The translations under genes and the position numbers were made by a program. Below are positions 1 through 6,507 of a DNA stretch of 6,988 nucleotides, one piece after another. The notes beneath the pieces were generated by a model that worked only from the letters and a program-made list of their open reading frames with translations, ran no database searches and had not been told where the DNA came from. Each line of letters begins with the position of its first letter. Position 1 is the stretch's first letter. Origin of the DNA: Treponema sp. (GTDB taxonomy: Bacteria; Spirochaetota; Spirochaetia; Treponematales; Treponemataceae); the NCBI GenBank assembly GCA_016293005.1, contig JAEDFA010000068.1, positions 1 through 6,988 on the forward strand. Reading direction: 5' to 3'.

Positions 1-291
1 AGTTTTCCAGCCGTTTTTCTTCCAGTTTGTAATCCACGAAGTGATTCCGTTTTTTACATATTGGCTGTCGATGTTTACGGTGATTTTTCTGTTTAAAAGA
101 GCGGGGTTTTGAGTGATGTATGTTAATGCAGAAATTGCAGCGGTAAGTTCCATTTTATTGTTTGTTGTAAGTTTTTCGCCGCCTGAAAGTTCTGTTTCGT
201 TTCCGTCAGAAAGAATTACGCATGCCCAGCCGCCAGGACCTGGATTTCCGGAGCAGCCGCCGTCTGTGTAAATTACAATATCGTTTTCCAT
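1..291 (-). CDS. rnhA: Ribonuclease HI, N-terminal 97 codons (cut by window edge)
   Basis: The reverse strand reads open from an ATG at 291-289 to the window edge. The product starts MENDIVIYTDGGCSGNPGPG, the characteristic N-terminus of type 1 RNase H, which cleaves the RNA strand of RNA-DNA hybrids in the cytoplasm (R-loop removal, primer processing). Three of the four metal-binding carboxylates are visible: D10 in YTDGGCSGNPG, E48 in NNKMELTAA, and D75 in IDSQYVKNGI; they correspond to E. coli D10, E48 and D70. The tryptophan-rich segment (W86, W90, W95) matches the substrate-binding handle region. The fourth carboxylate and the C-terminus lie beyond the window. The gene is divergent from groEL. 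There is no Shine-Dalgarno before the ATG; a TATACT hexamer ends 7 nt before it, so the mRNA may be leaderless. Family assignment is near certain. Confidence 0.96.
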   Translation of the reverse strand, partial: MENDIVIYTDGGCSGNPGPGGWACVILSDGNETELSGGEKLTTNNKMELTAAISALTYITQNPALLNRKITVNIDSQYVKNGITSWITNWKKNGWKT

Positions 292-298
292 AAACTGA

Positions 299-304
299 AG
301 TATA
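299..304 (-). promoter_or_regulatory. Candidate -10 element of rnhA, at leaderless distance
   Basis: On the minus strand TATACT (5 of 6 to TATAAT) lies at 304-299, leaving 7 nt before the ATG at 291. Transcription would begin at or next to the start codon. The -35 hexamer at 17-bp spacing is poor (TAGCAA), and the area is very A+T-rich, so a chance match is possible. Confidence 0.4.
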
Positions 305-373
305 AAGTAAAAAAAATTAAATTGCTACTGATTTAAAATTTCAGTTTTTTAAATGTATTTTCAAATTTTTTTA

Positions 374-402
374 TTGCCGTTTTTTTATAATTTGTATATC
401 TT
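374..402 (+). promoter_or_regulatory. Candidate sigma-70-type promoter of groEL
   Basis: TTGCCG (374-379) and TATCTT (397-402) are separated by 17 bp and would start transcription near 409, giving a leader of about 50 nt. A perfect TATAAT also lies at 386-391 but has no good -35 upstream of it. No CIRCE-type GAGTGCTAA repeat is present. Which -10 is used cannot be decided from sequence. Confidence 0.45.
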
Positions 403-421
403 TAAAATCAGAAATAATTTT

Positions 422-451
422 AGACTTTTTTAGTCTTATTTAAATAAGAGG
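422..451 (+). promoter_or_regulatory. Overlapping inverted repeats covering the groEL ribosome binding site
   Basis: AGACT (422-426) and AGTCT (432-436) form an inverted repeat with a 5-nt all-T loop. The next element is a perfect 16-bp palindrome, TCTTATTTAAATAAGA (434-449), whose right half contains the beginning of the AAGAGG ribosome binding site (446-451). In RNA the two hairpins share bases 434-436 and so exclude each other; only the second covers the Shine-Dalgarno. The site could be a protein operator, a weak thermosensor or a toggle. The repeats are seen directly; the function is inference. Confidence 0.4.
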
Positions 452-458
452 TTATAAA

Positions 459-2087
459 ATGGCAAAACAGTTATTGTTTAATGAAGAAGCCCGAAAAAAA
501 TTGCTTTCTGGTGTTGAACAGATTGCAAAGGCTGTAAAAGTTACTCTTGGACCTTGTGGACGCATGGTAATGCTTGATAAAAAATACGGTGCGCCAACTA
601 TTACAAAAGACGGTGTTTCTGTAGCAAAAGACATTGAACTCGAAGATCCTTATGAAAATATGGGTGCTCAGTTTGTTCGCGAAGTCGCTTCAAAAACCAA
701 CGATGATGCAGGGGATGGAACTACAACTTCTACAGTTTTAGCTTATGCTCTTGTTCGTGAAGGTTTTAAATCGGTTGCTGCTGGAATGACTCCAATCGAA
801 GTTAAACGCGGAATGGATAAAGCCGTTCAGGTTGCCGTAGACGAAATCAAAAAGAATTCAAAACCTGTAAAAAATGCTGCCGATATCAAAAATATCGCTT
901 CAATTTCTGCAAATAACGATCCTGAAATCGGTGCTCTTATTGCAGATGCAATTGAAAAAGTCGGAAAAGACGGTGTAATCACAGTAGAAGAATCAAAAAA
1001 TATGAATACTGTCGTAAATACTGTAGAAGGAATGCAGTTCGACAGAGGTTATATTTCAGCTTATTTTGTAACTGACCGCGAAAGAATGGTTGCAGAATAT
1101 TCTGATGCGCTTGTTTTGATTTATGACAAAAAGATTTCTTCTATGAAAGATCTTCTTCCTGTTCTTGAAAAAGTTGCAAACGCAGGTCGTTCTCTCGTGA
1201 TTATCTGTGAAGATGTAGAAGGAGAGGCATTGACAACTTTAGTTTTGAATACAATCCGCGGAACAATAAAAGTTTGTGCTGTAAAAGCTCCTGGATTTGG
1301 TGACAGACGAAAAGACATGCTTCAGGATATTGCAATTTTAACTGGAGCAACTGTTATCAGCGATGAAGTTGGTTTGAAACTTGAAAACGCCGACGAATCT
1401 CTTTTAGGTCAGGCTAAAACAATTAAAATTGATAAAGACAATACGACTATCGTTGGCGGTGAAGGCGATAAAAAAGCAATTTCAGACAGAATTTCAGAAA
1501 TTAAAGCGCAGATAGAAAAATCAACTTCTTCTTATGATAAAGAACAGCTTCAGAAGCGTCTTGCAAAACTTGCAGGCGGAGTTGCCGTAATCAATGTTGG
1601 TGCTACAACAGAAACAGAAATGAAAGAAAAGAAATTCCGCGTAGAAGATACAATTGCCGCAACTCGTGCAGCGCTTGAAGAAGGTATTGTTGCAGGTGGT
1701 GGAATTGCTTTAATTGAAGCAGCAAAAGCGCTCGAAAACATTCCTGAAAATCTTTCAGAAGATGAAAAAGTCGGCTTTAAAATTGTCCGCCGCGCACTTG
1801 AAGAACCTATCCGCCAGATTGCAGATAACGCAGGTATCGATGGTGCTGTAATTGCTGAAAAAGCTAAAAATGAAAAGAAAGGTGTCGGCTACAATGCTTA
1901 CACAGGTGAATGGGTTAATATGATAGAAGCTGGAATAATCGATCCTGCAAAAGTTACGACTTCTGCTTTGATGAATGCTGCTTCTATTGCTGGAACTCTT
2001 CTTACAACAGAATGTGCAATCACAGACATTCCTGAACCAAAAGCCGCTCCGGCACCATCACCAGATATGGGCGGAATGGGCTACTAA
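459..2087 (+). CDS. groEL: Chaperonin GroEL (Hsp60), complete
   Basis: This 542-residue protein is the subunit of the double-ring ATP-driven folding chaperonin, which acts with GroES on non-native cytosolic proteins. Length and sequence fit the family from end to end. ATP-site landmarks are TITKDGVSVA (47-56), GDGTTT (85-90), catalytic D397 in RVEDT, the VAGGG loop (411-415) and NAYTGEW (479-485). Apical segments EDVEGEAL (251-258) and KAPGFGDRRK (276-285) are intact. The start is fixed by AAGAGG at 446-451, 7 nt before ATG, and by the standard MAKQ beginning. Two oddities stand out: the first ATP-contact loop reads LGPCGRM instead of the usual LGPKGRN, and the flexible tail has one shortened motif (MGGMGY) rather than repeated GGM. 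groES is not adjacent. A strong terminator ends the unit, so it is probably transcribed alone. Confidence 0.98.
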   Translation: MAKQLLFNEEARKKLLSGVEQIAKAVKVTLGPCGRMVMLDKKYGAPTITKDGVSVAKDIELEDPYENMGAQFVREVASKTNDDAGDGTTTSTVLAYALVREGFKSVAAGMTPIEVKRGMDKAVQVAVDEIKKNSKPVKNAADIKNIASISANNDPEIGALIADAIEKVGKDGVITVEESKNMNTVVNTVEGMQFDRGYISAYFVTDRERMVAEYSDALVLIYDKKISSMKDLLPVLEKVANAGRSLVIICEDVEGEALTTLVLNTIRGTIKVCAVKAPGFGDRRKDMLQDIAILTGATVISDEVGLKLENADESLLGQAKTIKIDKDNTTIVGGEGDKKAISDRISEIKAQIEKSTSSYDKEQLQKRLAKLAGGVAVINVGATTETEMKEKKFRVEDTIAATRAALEEGIVAGGGIALIEAAKALENIPENLSEDEKVGFKIVRRALEEPIRQIADNAGIDGAVIAEKAKNEKKGVGYNAYTGEWVNMIEAGIIDPAKVTTSALMNAASIAGTLLTTECAITDIPEPKAAPAPSPDMGGMGY

Positions 2088-2156
2088 AATTAAAAAAAAG
2101 AAAGTTATTTTCATCCAAAGATAATGGGTAAAATTATTTTCGCTTTTTAAGTCTTA

Positions 2157-2196
2157 CAGGGTTTTAAAAGTTTTCTTTTAAAACCCTGCTTTTTTT
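2157..2196 (+). terminator. Intrinsic terminator of groEL
   Basis: A perfect 14-bp stem (CAGGGTTTTAAAAG at 2157-2170 with its complement at 2175-2188) encloses a TTTT loop and is followed by C then seven T residues (2190-2196). It begins 69 nt after the groEL stop and separates groEL from the methionine transporter genes. The stem is symmetrical, but there is no minus-strand gene to end here. Confidence 0.93.
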
Positions 2197-2233
2197 GTAC
2201 GGCAATTTATTGACTTTCTGTTTTTTTCTCTAC

Positions 2234-2262
2234 TTTACATAAGGGGGCATTTGAAGTAAAAT
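2234..2262 (+). promoter_or_regulatory. Promoter of metN-metI, nearly leaderless
   Basis: TTTACA (2234-2239, 5 of 6 to TTGACA) and TAAAAT (2257-2262, 5 of 6 to TATAAT) have exactly 17 bp between them. Transcription would begin about 2269, only some 5 nt before the metN ATG at 2274. The A+G-rich AAGGGGG at 2241-2247 lies inside the promoter spacer, too far from ATG to be a ribosome binding site. A TTGACT at 2210-2215 is an alternative -35, but its best -10 partners are poor. Confidence 0.6.
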
Positions 2263-2273
2263 TCGTTTCAATT

Positions 2274-3311
2274 ATGGAAATAAGACTTCAAAATCTAAAT
2301 AAAACATATTCAAGAAACGAAAATTCCGTTGAGGCTTGTAAAAATGTAAGCCTTTTAATTCCGTCTAATGCAATTTACGGCATAATCGGAAAGAGCGGAG
2401 CAGGGAAATCTACTCTTGTGCGTCTCATAAGTCTTTTAGAGAAACCTGATTCAGGTGAAATTTTTTATGATGATAAGCGCGTCGATAATCTTTCAAAAAA
2501 AAATCTGATTCAAGAGCACCGCAAAATGGGAATGATATTCCAGAATTTTAATCTTTTCAGTTCGCGGACGGCTGCAAAAAATGTTTCATATCCGCTTGAA
2601 ATTTCAAAAGTTCCAAAAAGTCAGATAAAAATGCGTGTAAAAGAACTTCTGTCTCTTGTCGGTCTTTCAGATAAAGCTGATTCTCCAATCAGTTCGCTTT
2701 CAGGCGGGCAAAAACAGCGCGTTGCAATCGCAAGGGCACTGGCAAACAACCCTGACATTCTTTTCTGCGATGAAGCAACAAGTGCATTAGACCCACAGAC
2801 TACACGGGCGATTCTTGAATTAATAAAAGACATTCAGAAAAAAATGAATTTAACTGTTGTGATGATTACGCATCAGATGGAAGTTGTTCGTGATGCATGC
2901 GATTATGTTGCGGTGTTAAATGGCGGAGAAGTATGTGAAATCGGAAAAGTTTCCGATGTATTTTCAAATCCAAAATCGGATGTTACAAAAGATTTCCTTG
3001 CGCATTTAAGTTCAAATGTAATTTCTTCTCAAAGTGAAAATCTTAAACAAAAATCTGAAATTATAAGATGGAGCAAAAATCAGGGAAAATATACGCTTTA
3101 TTTTAGAGGGGAGTCTACGGGTGAGCCTGTAATAAGTTCGGTTTGCAAAAAATTTGATGTTGAAGTTAATATTTTAGCAGGCGGACTTCAATCTTTATCA
3201 GGAAACGAAAAAGTCGGCGCGATGGCTGTAGATATTTCAGGTTCAAAAGATGAAGTTCAAAAATCTCTTGAATATTTAAAATCGCTTGGAATCGTTGTAG
3301 AAAAAATATAA
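2274..3311 (+). CDS. metN: Methionine ABC transporter ATP-binding protein MetN
   Basis: MetN is the cytoplasmic ATPase of the MetNIQ importer and hydrolyses ATP to drive D/L-methionine uptake. The 345-residue protein has the full ABC set: Walker A GKSGAGKST (39-47), Q-loop Q90 in MIFQNFNLF, signature LSGGQ (142-146), Walker B ILFCDEA (162-168) with E167, D-loop SALD (170-173) and H-loop H200. Residues from about 265 to 345 form the C-terminal NIL domain typical of MetN, which in the E. coli protein binds methionine and inhibits transport; this tail separates MetN from other amino-acid importers. No in-frame start with a better context lies just upstream, and no Shine-Dalgarno precedes the ATG, where the promoter sits almost on the start codon. 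metI follows after 28 bp. Substrate could include other methionine derivatives, but the family call is strong. Confidence 0.94.
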   Translation: MEIRLQNLNKTYSRNENSVEACKNVSLLIPSNAIYGIIGKSGAGKSTLVRLISLLEKPDSGEIFYDDKRVDNLSKKNLIQEHRKMGMIFQNFNLFSSRTAAKNVSYPLEISKVPKSQIKMRVKELLSLVGLSDKADSPISSLSGGQKQRVAIARALANNPDILFCDEATSALDPQTTRAILELIKDIQKKMNLTVVMITHQMEVVRDACDYVAVLNGGEVCEIGKVSDVFSNPKSDVTKDFLAHLSSNVISSQSENLKQKSEIIRWSKNQGKYTLYFRGESTGEPVISSVCKKFDVEVNILAGGLQSLSGNEKVGAMAVDISGSKDEVQKSLEYLKSLGIVVEKI

Positions 3312-3339
3312 AGAAGTTTTAGAGTGGAGTGTAAAAATT

Positions 3340-4002
3340 ATGTCTTGGTCTCAGATTTTTTATCTTGTTGGAAATGCAACTTTACAGACGCTTTTTATGG
3401 TGTTTTTTTCGGCAGTTTTTTCAGTTATATTGGGGCTTCCGCTTGGCGTTTTAATGTGTGTAACAGATTCTGTGTGTAATATAATGCCTATGCCTGTTTT
3501 AAATAAAGTTTTAAACAGAATCGTTGATGTTTTAAGGTCTTTTCCTTTTTTAATTCTGATGATAATTCTTTTTCCGCTTTCACGGCTTATAATCGGAACT
3601 ACAATCGGAACTCAGGCTACTATTGTTCCTCTTTCAATTGCTGCCGCTCCATTTGTTGCAAGGATAATCGAGACTTCTCTAAAAGGTCTTGATTCTGGCG
3701 TAATTCAGGCTGCAAAATCGATGGGTTCAACAAACTGGCAGATTATTACAAAAGTGATGCTTCCTGAATGCCTTCCTTCTCTTGTAGACGGCTTTACTCT
3801 TACTGTAATAAATTTAATCGGTTATTCTGCGATGGCAGGAACTGTAGGTGGCGGAGGACTTGGAGACCTTGCAATTCGTTACGGCTATCAGCGTTTTAGA
3901 GTCGATATTCTTTTTGTGTCGGTTGTTGTAATTCTTATTTTAGTTGCACTGATTCAGATGACTGGAAATATGGTTTCAAAAGCACTCCTGAAACGAAGAT
4001 GA
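3340..4002 (+). CDS. metI: Methionine ABC transporter permease MetI
   Basis: This 220-residue inner-membrane protein is the channel subunit of the methionine importer, close to the roughly 217-residue length of E. coli MetI. About five hydrophobic segments are visible, near residues 14-36, 64-87, 92-111, 150-172 and 187-209. The cytoplasmic coupling loop that docks on MetN lies around 111-141, with the EAA-type core GVIQAAKSMGS (120-130) followed by a conserved LP. A glycine-rich GTVGGGGLGDLA (167-178) is typical of this permease branch. The start is supported by TGGAGTG at 3325-3331, about 9-10 nt before ATG. It lies 28 bp after metN and is almost certainly on the same transcript. No clear terminator follows, so some readthrough into metQ is likely. 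Confidence 0.94.
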   Translation: MSWSQIFYLVGNATLQTLFMVFFSAVFSVILGLPLGVLMCVTDSVCNIMPMPVLNKVLNRIVDVLRSFPFLILMIILFPLSRLIIGTTIGTQATIVPLSIAAAPFVARIIETSLKGLDSGVIQAAKSMGSTNWQIITKVMLPECLPSLVDGFTLTVINLIGYSAMAGTVGGGGLGDLAIRYGYQRFRVDILFVSVVVILILVALIQMTGNMVSKALLKRR

Positions 4003-4032
4003 TTTACATCGTATTTTAACAAAAATTTAATA

Positions 4033-4061
4033 TTGACAATTACCTATAAAAATAGTATGTT
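4033..4061 (+). promoter_or_regulatory. metQ promoter
   Basis: A perfect TTGACA (4033-4038) and TATGTT (4056-4061, 4 of 6) are separated by 17 bp. Transcription would begin near 4068, leaving a leader of about 52 nt. A separate promoter lets the binding protein be made in excess over MetN and MetI, as is usual for ABC importers. Confidence 0.6.
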
Positions 4062-4074
4062 TTATAAGATTATT

Positions 4075-4098
4075 TTACAGAAAGTTTTCTTTTTGTAA
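4075..4098 (+). promoter_or_regulatory. Hairpin in the metQ leader
   Basis: TTACAGAAAG (4075-4084) can pair over 10 bp, with one G-U pair, with CTTTTTGTAA (4089-4098) around a TTTT loop. It is followed by an A-run and the ribosome binding site AGAGGTG (4107-4113), not by a T-run, so it is not a terminator on this strand. It would sit near the 5' end of the metQ mRNA made from the promoter at 4033, or between metI and metQ in a longer transcript, where it could protect the RNA or stop exonucleases. The pairing is seen; the role is inference. Confidence 0.45.
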
Positions 4099-4119
4099 TA
4101 AAAAAAAGAGGTGTAAACT

Positions 4120-4920
4120 ATGAAAAAAAATCTTTCAGTTCTGGCATTTTCATTTCTTGCTCTTGTTTCTTTTTCAGGATGCAATAAAAACAGTTCTTCA
4201 AAAGTTATAAAAGTTGGTGCAACTCCACGCCCTCATGCGGAATTGCTCAACCTTGTAAAAGATGATTTAAAAGAAAATGGTTATGATTTGCAGGTTGTAG
4301 AATTTACAGATTATGTAACTCCGAATAAAGCGCTTGAAGACGGCGAAATCGATGCAAATTTCTTTCAGCATCTTCCGTATATGAATTCTTTCAATAAAGA
4401 ACAAGGCTATCATCTTGTTTCTGCATCAGGAATTCATATTGAACCAATGGCTGTTTACTCTAAAAAGGTAAAATCGCTGGAAGAATTAAAAAATGGTTCA
4501 ACTATTGCAATTCCAAATGACCCAACAAACGAAGGTCGTGCTCTTTTGCTTTTGCAGTCAGCAGGTTTAATAACTCTTGATTCAAATGCTGGTCTTGAAG
4601 CAACTCCTGTAAATATCGTAAATAATCCTAAAAATTTAAAATTTTCTGAACTCGAAGCCGCTTCTGTTCCTCGTGTTTTGCAGGATGTAGATGCAGCAGT
4701 AATCAACGGAAATTACGCAATTCCAGTCGGACTTGTTGCAACAAAAGACGGGCTTTATGTTGAAGGAGCTGATTCTCCTTATGTAAATATCGTTTCTGTA
4801 AAAGAAGGTAATGAAACTTCAGATAAAATTAAAGCTCTTGTAAACGCCCTTAAGTCAGAAAAAATTAAAAAATATATTTCAGAAACTTATCAGGACGGTG
4901 AAGTCATAGCAGTTTTCTAA
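4120..4920 (+). CDS. metQ: Methionine-binding lipoprotein MetQ (NlpA family)
   Basis: MetQ is the substrate-binding component that captures methionine and delivers it to MetI. The 266-residue precursor has a lipoprotein signal: KK at 2-3, a hydrophobic core, then FSGC with lipidated C21; F at -3 is allowed by the relaxed spirochaetal lipobox. The mature protein opens with the family motif KVGATPRPHAELL (31-43). Further hallmarks are FFQHLPYM (81-88), the IPNDPTNEGRALLLLQ segment (131-146) and AAVINGNYA (192-200), which line the ligand cleft. The start is fixed by GAGGTG at 4108-4113. It has its own promoter and leader hairpin, and lies 117 bp after metI. In spirochaetes such lipoproteins can be abundant antigens; whether this one is surface-exposed cannot be told. 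Other NlpA-family proteins bind related ligands, but adjacency to metN and metI settles the call. Confidence 0.95.
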   Translation: MKKNLSVLAFSFLALVSFSGCNKNSSSKVIKVGATPRPHAELLNLVKDDLKENGYDLQVVEFTDYVTPNKALEDGEIDANFFQHLPYMNSFNKEQGYHLVSASGIHIEPMAVYSKKVKSLEELKNGSTIAIPNDPTNEGRALLLLQSAGLITLDSNAGLEATPVNIVNNPKNLKFSELEAASVPRVLQDVDAAVINGNYAIPVGLVATKDGLYVEGADSPYVNIVSVKEGNETSDKIKALVNALKSEKIKKYISETYQDGEVIAVF

Positions 4921-4932
4921 TTAAAAAAAATA

Positions 4933-4941
4933 TGCTATAAT
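4933..4941 (+). promoter_or_regulatory. Extended -10 promoter at leaderless distance
   Basis: TGCTATAAT is a perfect extended -10 (TGn plus TATAAT at 4936-4941). Only 6 nt separate it from the ATG at 4948, so transcription would begin at the start codon. The -35 region overlaps the end of metQ and is weak (TTTTCT at 17-bp spacing), which an extended -10 can offset. No Shine-Dalgarno exists between the metQ stop and this ATG. Confidence 0.6.
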
Positions 4942-4947
4942 GACTTT

Positions 4948-6507
4948 ATGAAAGTAAAAACTACTGCTCTTATTTTTTCAATTATTGCACTTGCGCTTGT
5001 TATTTTTTCTGGAATAAATTTTTTCTTCCTGAAAGACAATAAACAGAAAAAATACGGGCAGGATGTTAATATAAAAATTTCAGACTCTGGGGAATCTTCT
5101 TCTCCGGATGCTTCTACCCTTTCAAGTGATGTTTCAAACACGACTTTTGTTCCGCTTTTATCATCAGAAACTTTAATAAGCACTTTAAATGTAGATTTTG
5201 ACGGCGATACGCGTGATGATCAGATTGTCGCAGTTTACAAAGCCGGTTCAGAGTTCCTTTTTCTTATCGTAGGTCTTTATAATCCCGATACAAATGCTTA
5301 TGACCGCGTTGCAGAAATCAAAACAGAAATCACCAAAACAAGAACTTTTTCTTTTTCAACGCTCGATATGGTCGGTGAGCATAAAATGGCTCTTTTGTAT
5401 CAGGGAATTAAAAATAACGGCGACAGTGTAATGAAAATTTACCATTGCAATAGAAAACTTCGTGCGGTAGAACTTGTTTTAATCGGTGATTTTACATCTG
5501 ACGGAACAATCTTTATTCATCAGACAGAACGCTCAGAGGCTTATGAACTTTCTCAGGCTAACGGGGCAAGTTATGTTGTTTGGGTTTACAGTTCAGACAA
5601 ATCAGATAAGGCATCTTTGTCACAGGAAGTTATGAGTCAGATTCAGAGTGAATATATATGGAATAAAGACGAATATAAATATGTCAAAAATCGTGAATTA
5701 AAAATTACGGGAAGCCGAATCGCTGCAAAAGAACTTGAACGCATTCAAAAAAATGTAGAAACTTTTTCTTCTTATCTTGACGGATTGTGGTATCGGGCAA
5801 ACAATACTGGAACAACTCCGCTTTATATTTATTTTAATTCAGAAGATAAAGAAGTAATTTTCCTTTCTGACGATACTGAAGGCGTTTATACATGGGAGCA
5901 AAGTAATTTGAGACGGAGTGGAATTTACCTTACGACTTCGAATGCAATTATTCCAAGTATGAAGCGCCGTTTTGATATCATGCTTACCGGTGTAAATGAA
6001 GTTTATGTAAATGTTCATGACGATGTTCGAATGATTATAAAAGAAACAAATCAGTGGAGTGGAACTTACAAAAAAATGTCTTTTAACACTTCATTTGAAA
6101 ATAAAAATGATTCAAGTCCAAAAGACGAATATAACAAAATTCTTGTTTCTTCTGTTTGGGAGACAGGAGACGGAACTATTTCTTTTAAAGATAATGAATA
6201 TTTTTATACCTCAGAATTATTTACTGAATCAGGACTTTATATTGTTGATTTTGCATCAAATTTTCCTGTCATTCAGTTTAAATCTTATTCAGAGTCATCT
6301 GTTTTAAATTCTGCATATTTAATGCGTTTCGATGAGGTAACAATTCAGGAAAAACCAAAGAAAAGAAATCAAAAACCGGTTGTAAAAACAGTTGTAAATA
6401 AAGACATAATACATTTTTCCCCGGTTAAGCTTTCTCCAGTAACTTGTTATGCTACGGAAGGCAAAATATTGACGCTTTCTAAAAAGACAAATATTGACAA
6501 TAATTAA
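4948..6507 (+). CDS. Membrane-anchored protein with acidic Ca-type loop, unknown function
   Basis: I do not recognise a characterised family for this 519-residue protein. Residues 5-28 are one hydrophobic segment after KVK, with no lipobox cysteine, so it is a signal anchor or a Sec signal and the rest is likely periplasmic. A Ser/Asp/Thr-rich linker (45-75) follows. NVDFDGDTRDDQ (81-92) is a DxDGDxxDD loop of the kind that binds calcium in FG-GAP/VCBS-type repeats or dockerins, within a beta-rich region to about 250. Two later segments look related: 276-333 (LDGLW, then SGIYL and SN) and 399-438 (SSVW, then SGLYIV and SN), suggesting two beta domains. Residues 468-485 form a basic linker. 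Treponemes carry pallilysin-type adhesins with lipocalin-like folds; a distant link is possible but unproven, and no HExxH motif is present. It follows metQ by 27 bp but has its own promoter. Confidence 0.85.
   Translation: MKVKTTALIFSIIALALVIFSGINFFFLKDNKQKKYGQDVNIKISDSGESSSPDASTLSSDVSNTTFVPLLSSETLISTLNVDFDGDTRDDQIVAVYKAGSEFLFLIVGLYNPDTNAYDRVAEIKTEITKTRTFSFSTLDMVGEHKMALLYQGIKNNGDSVMKIYHCNRKLRAVELVLIGDFTSDGTIFIHQTERSEAYELSQANGASYVVWVYSSDKSDKASLSQEVMSQIQSEYIWNKDEYKYVKNRELKITGSRIAAKELERIQKNVETFSSYLDGLWYRANNTGTTPLYIYFNSEDKEVIFLSDDTEGVYTWEQSNLRRSGIYLTTSNAIIPSMKRRFDIMLTGVNEVYVNVHDDVRMIIKETNQWSGTYKKMSFNTSFENKNDSSPKDEYNKILVSSVWETGDGTISFKDNEYFYTSELFTESGLYIVDFASNFPVIQFKSYSESSVLNSAYLMRFDEVTIQEKPKKRNQKPVVKTVVNKDIIHFSPVKLSPVTCYATEGKILTLSKKTNIDNN

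Noticed and set aside
292..458. CIRCE operator (TTAGCACTC-N9-GAGTGCTAA) expected before groEL
   Set aside because: No match, even degenerate, is present on either strand; the region holds only A+T-rich promoter-like sequence and the repeats at 422-449.
1121..1318. Minus-strand open frame of 65 codons
   Set aside because: Lies wholly inside groEL, has no ribosome binding site and encodes a low-complexity mirror of the chaperonin codons.
2210..2241. TTGACT-based promoter for metN
   Set aside because: The -35 is good, but partners TACTTT (15 bp) and TACATA (20 bp) are off-spacing and weaker than the 17-bp-spaced TTTACA/TAAAAT pair.
2088..2273. SAM riboswitch or T-box before the methionine transporter
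   Set aside because: The only strong structure is the groEL terminator; the predicted metN start leaves about 5 nt of leader, and no S-box core or T-box motif is visible.
4455..4706. Minus-strand open frame of 83 codons inside metQ
   Set aside because: Ser/Ala/Phe-rich shadow of metQ codon use, with no recognisable domain and no promoter.
4935..5183. Minus-strand open frame of 82 codons overlapping the start of the 519-residue gene
   Set aside because: Opposes a well-supported coding sequence and shows no motif; composition reflects the Ser/Asp linker read backwards.
6059..6307. Plus-strand open frame of 82 codons in another frame of the 519-residue gene
   Set aside because: Its Leu/Phe/Ile-rich product mirrors A+T-rich codons; it is fully nested in the longer gene and has no SD.
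4948..6507. Lipoprotein or HExxH metalloprotease reading of the 519-residue gene
   Set aside because: There is no cysteine after the hydrophobic segment (first Cys is at 168) and no HExxH motif anywhere in the protein.
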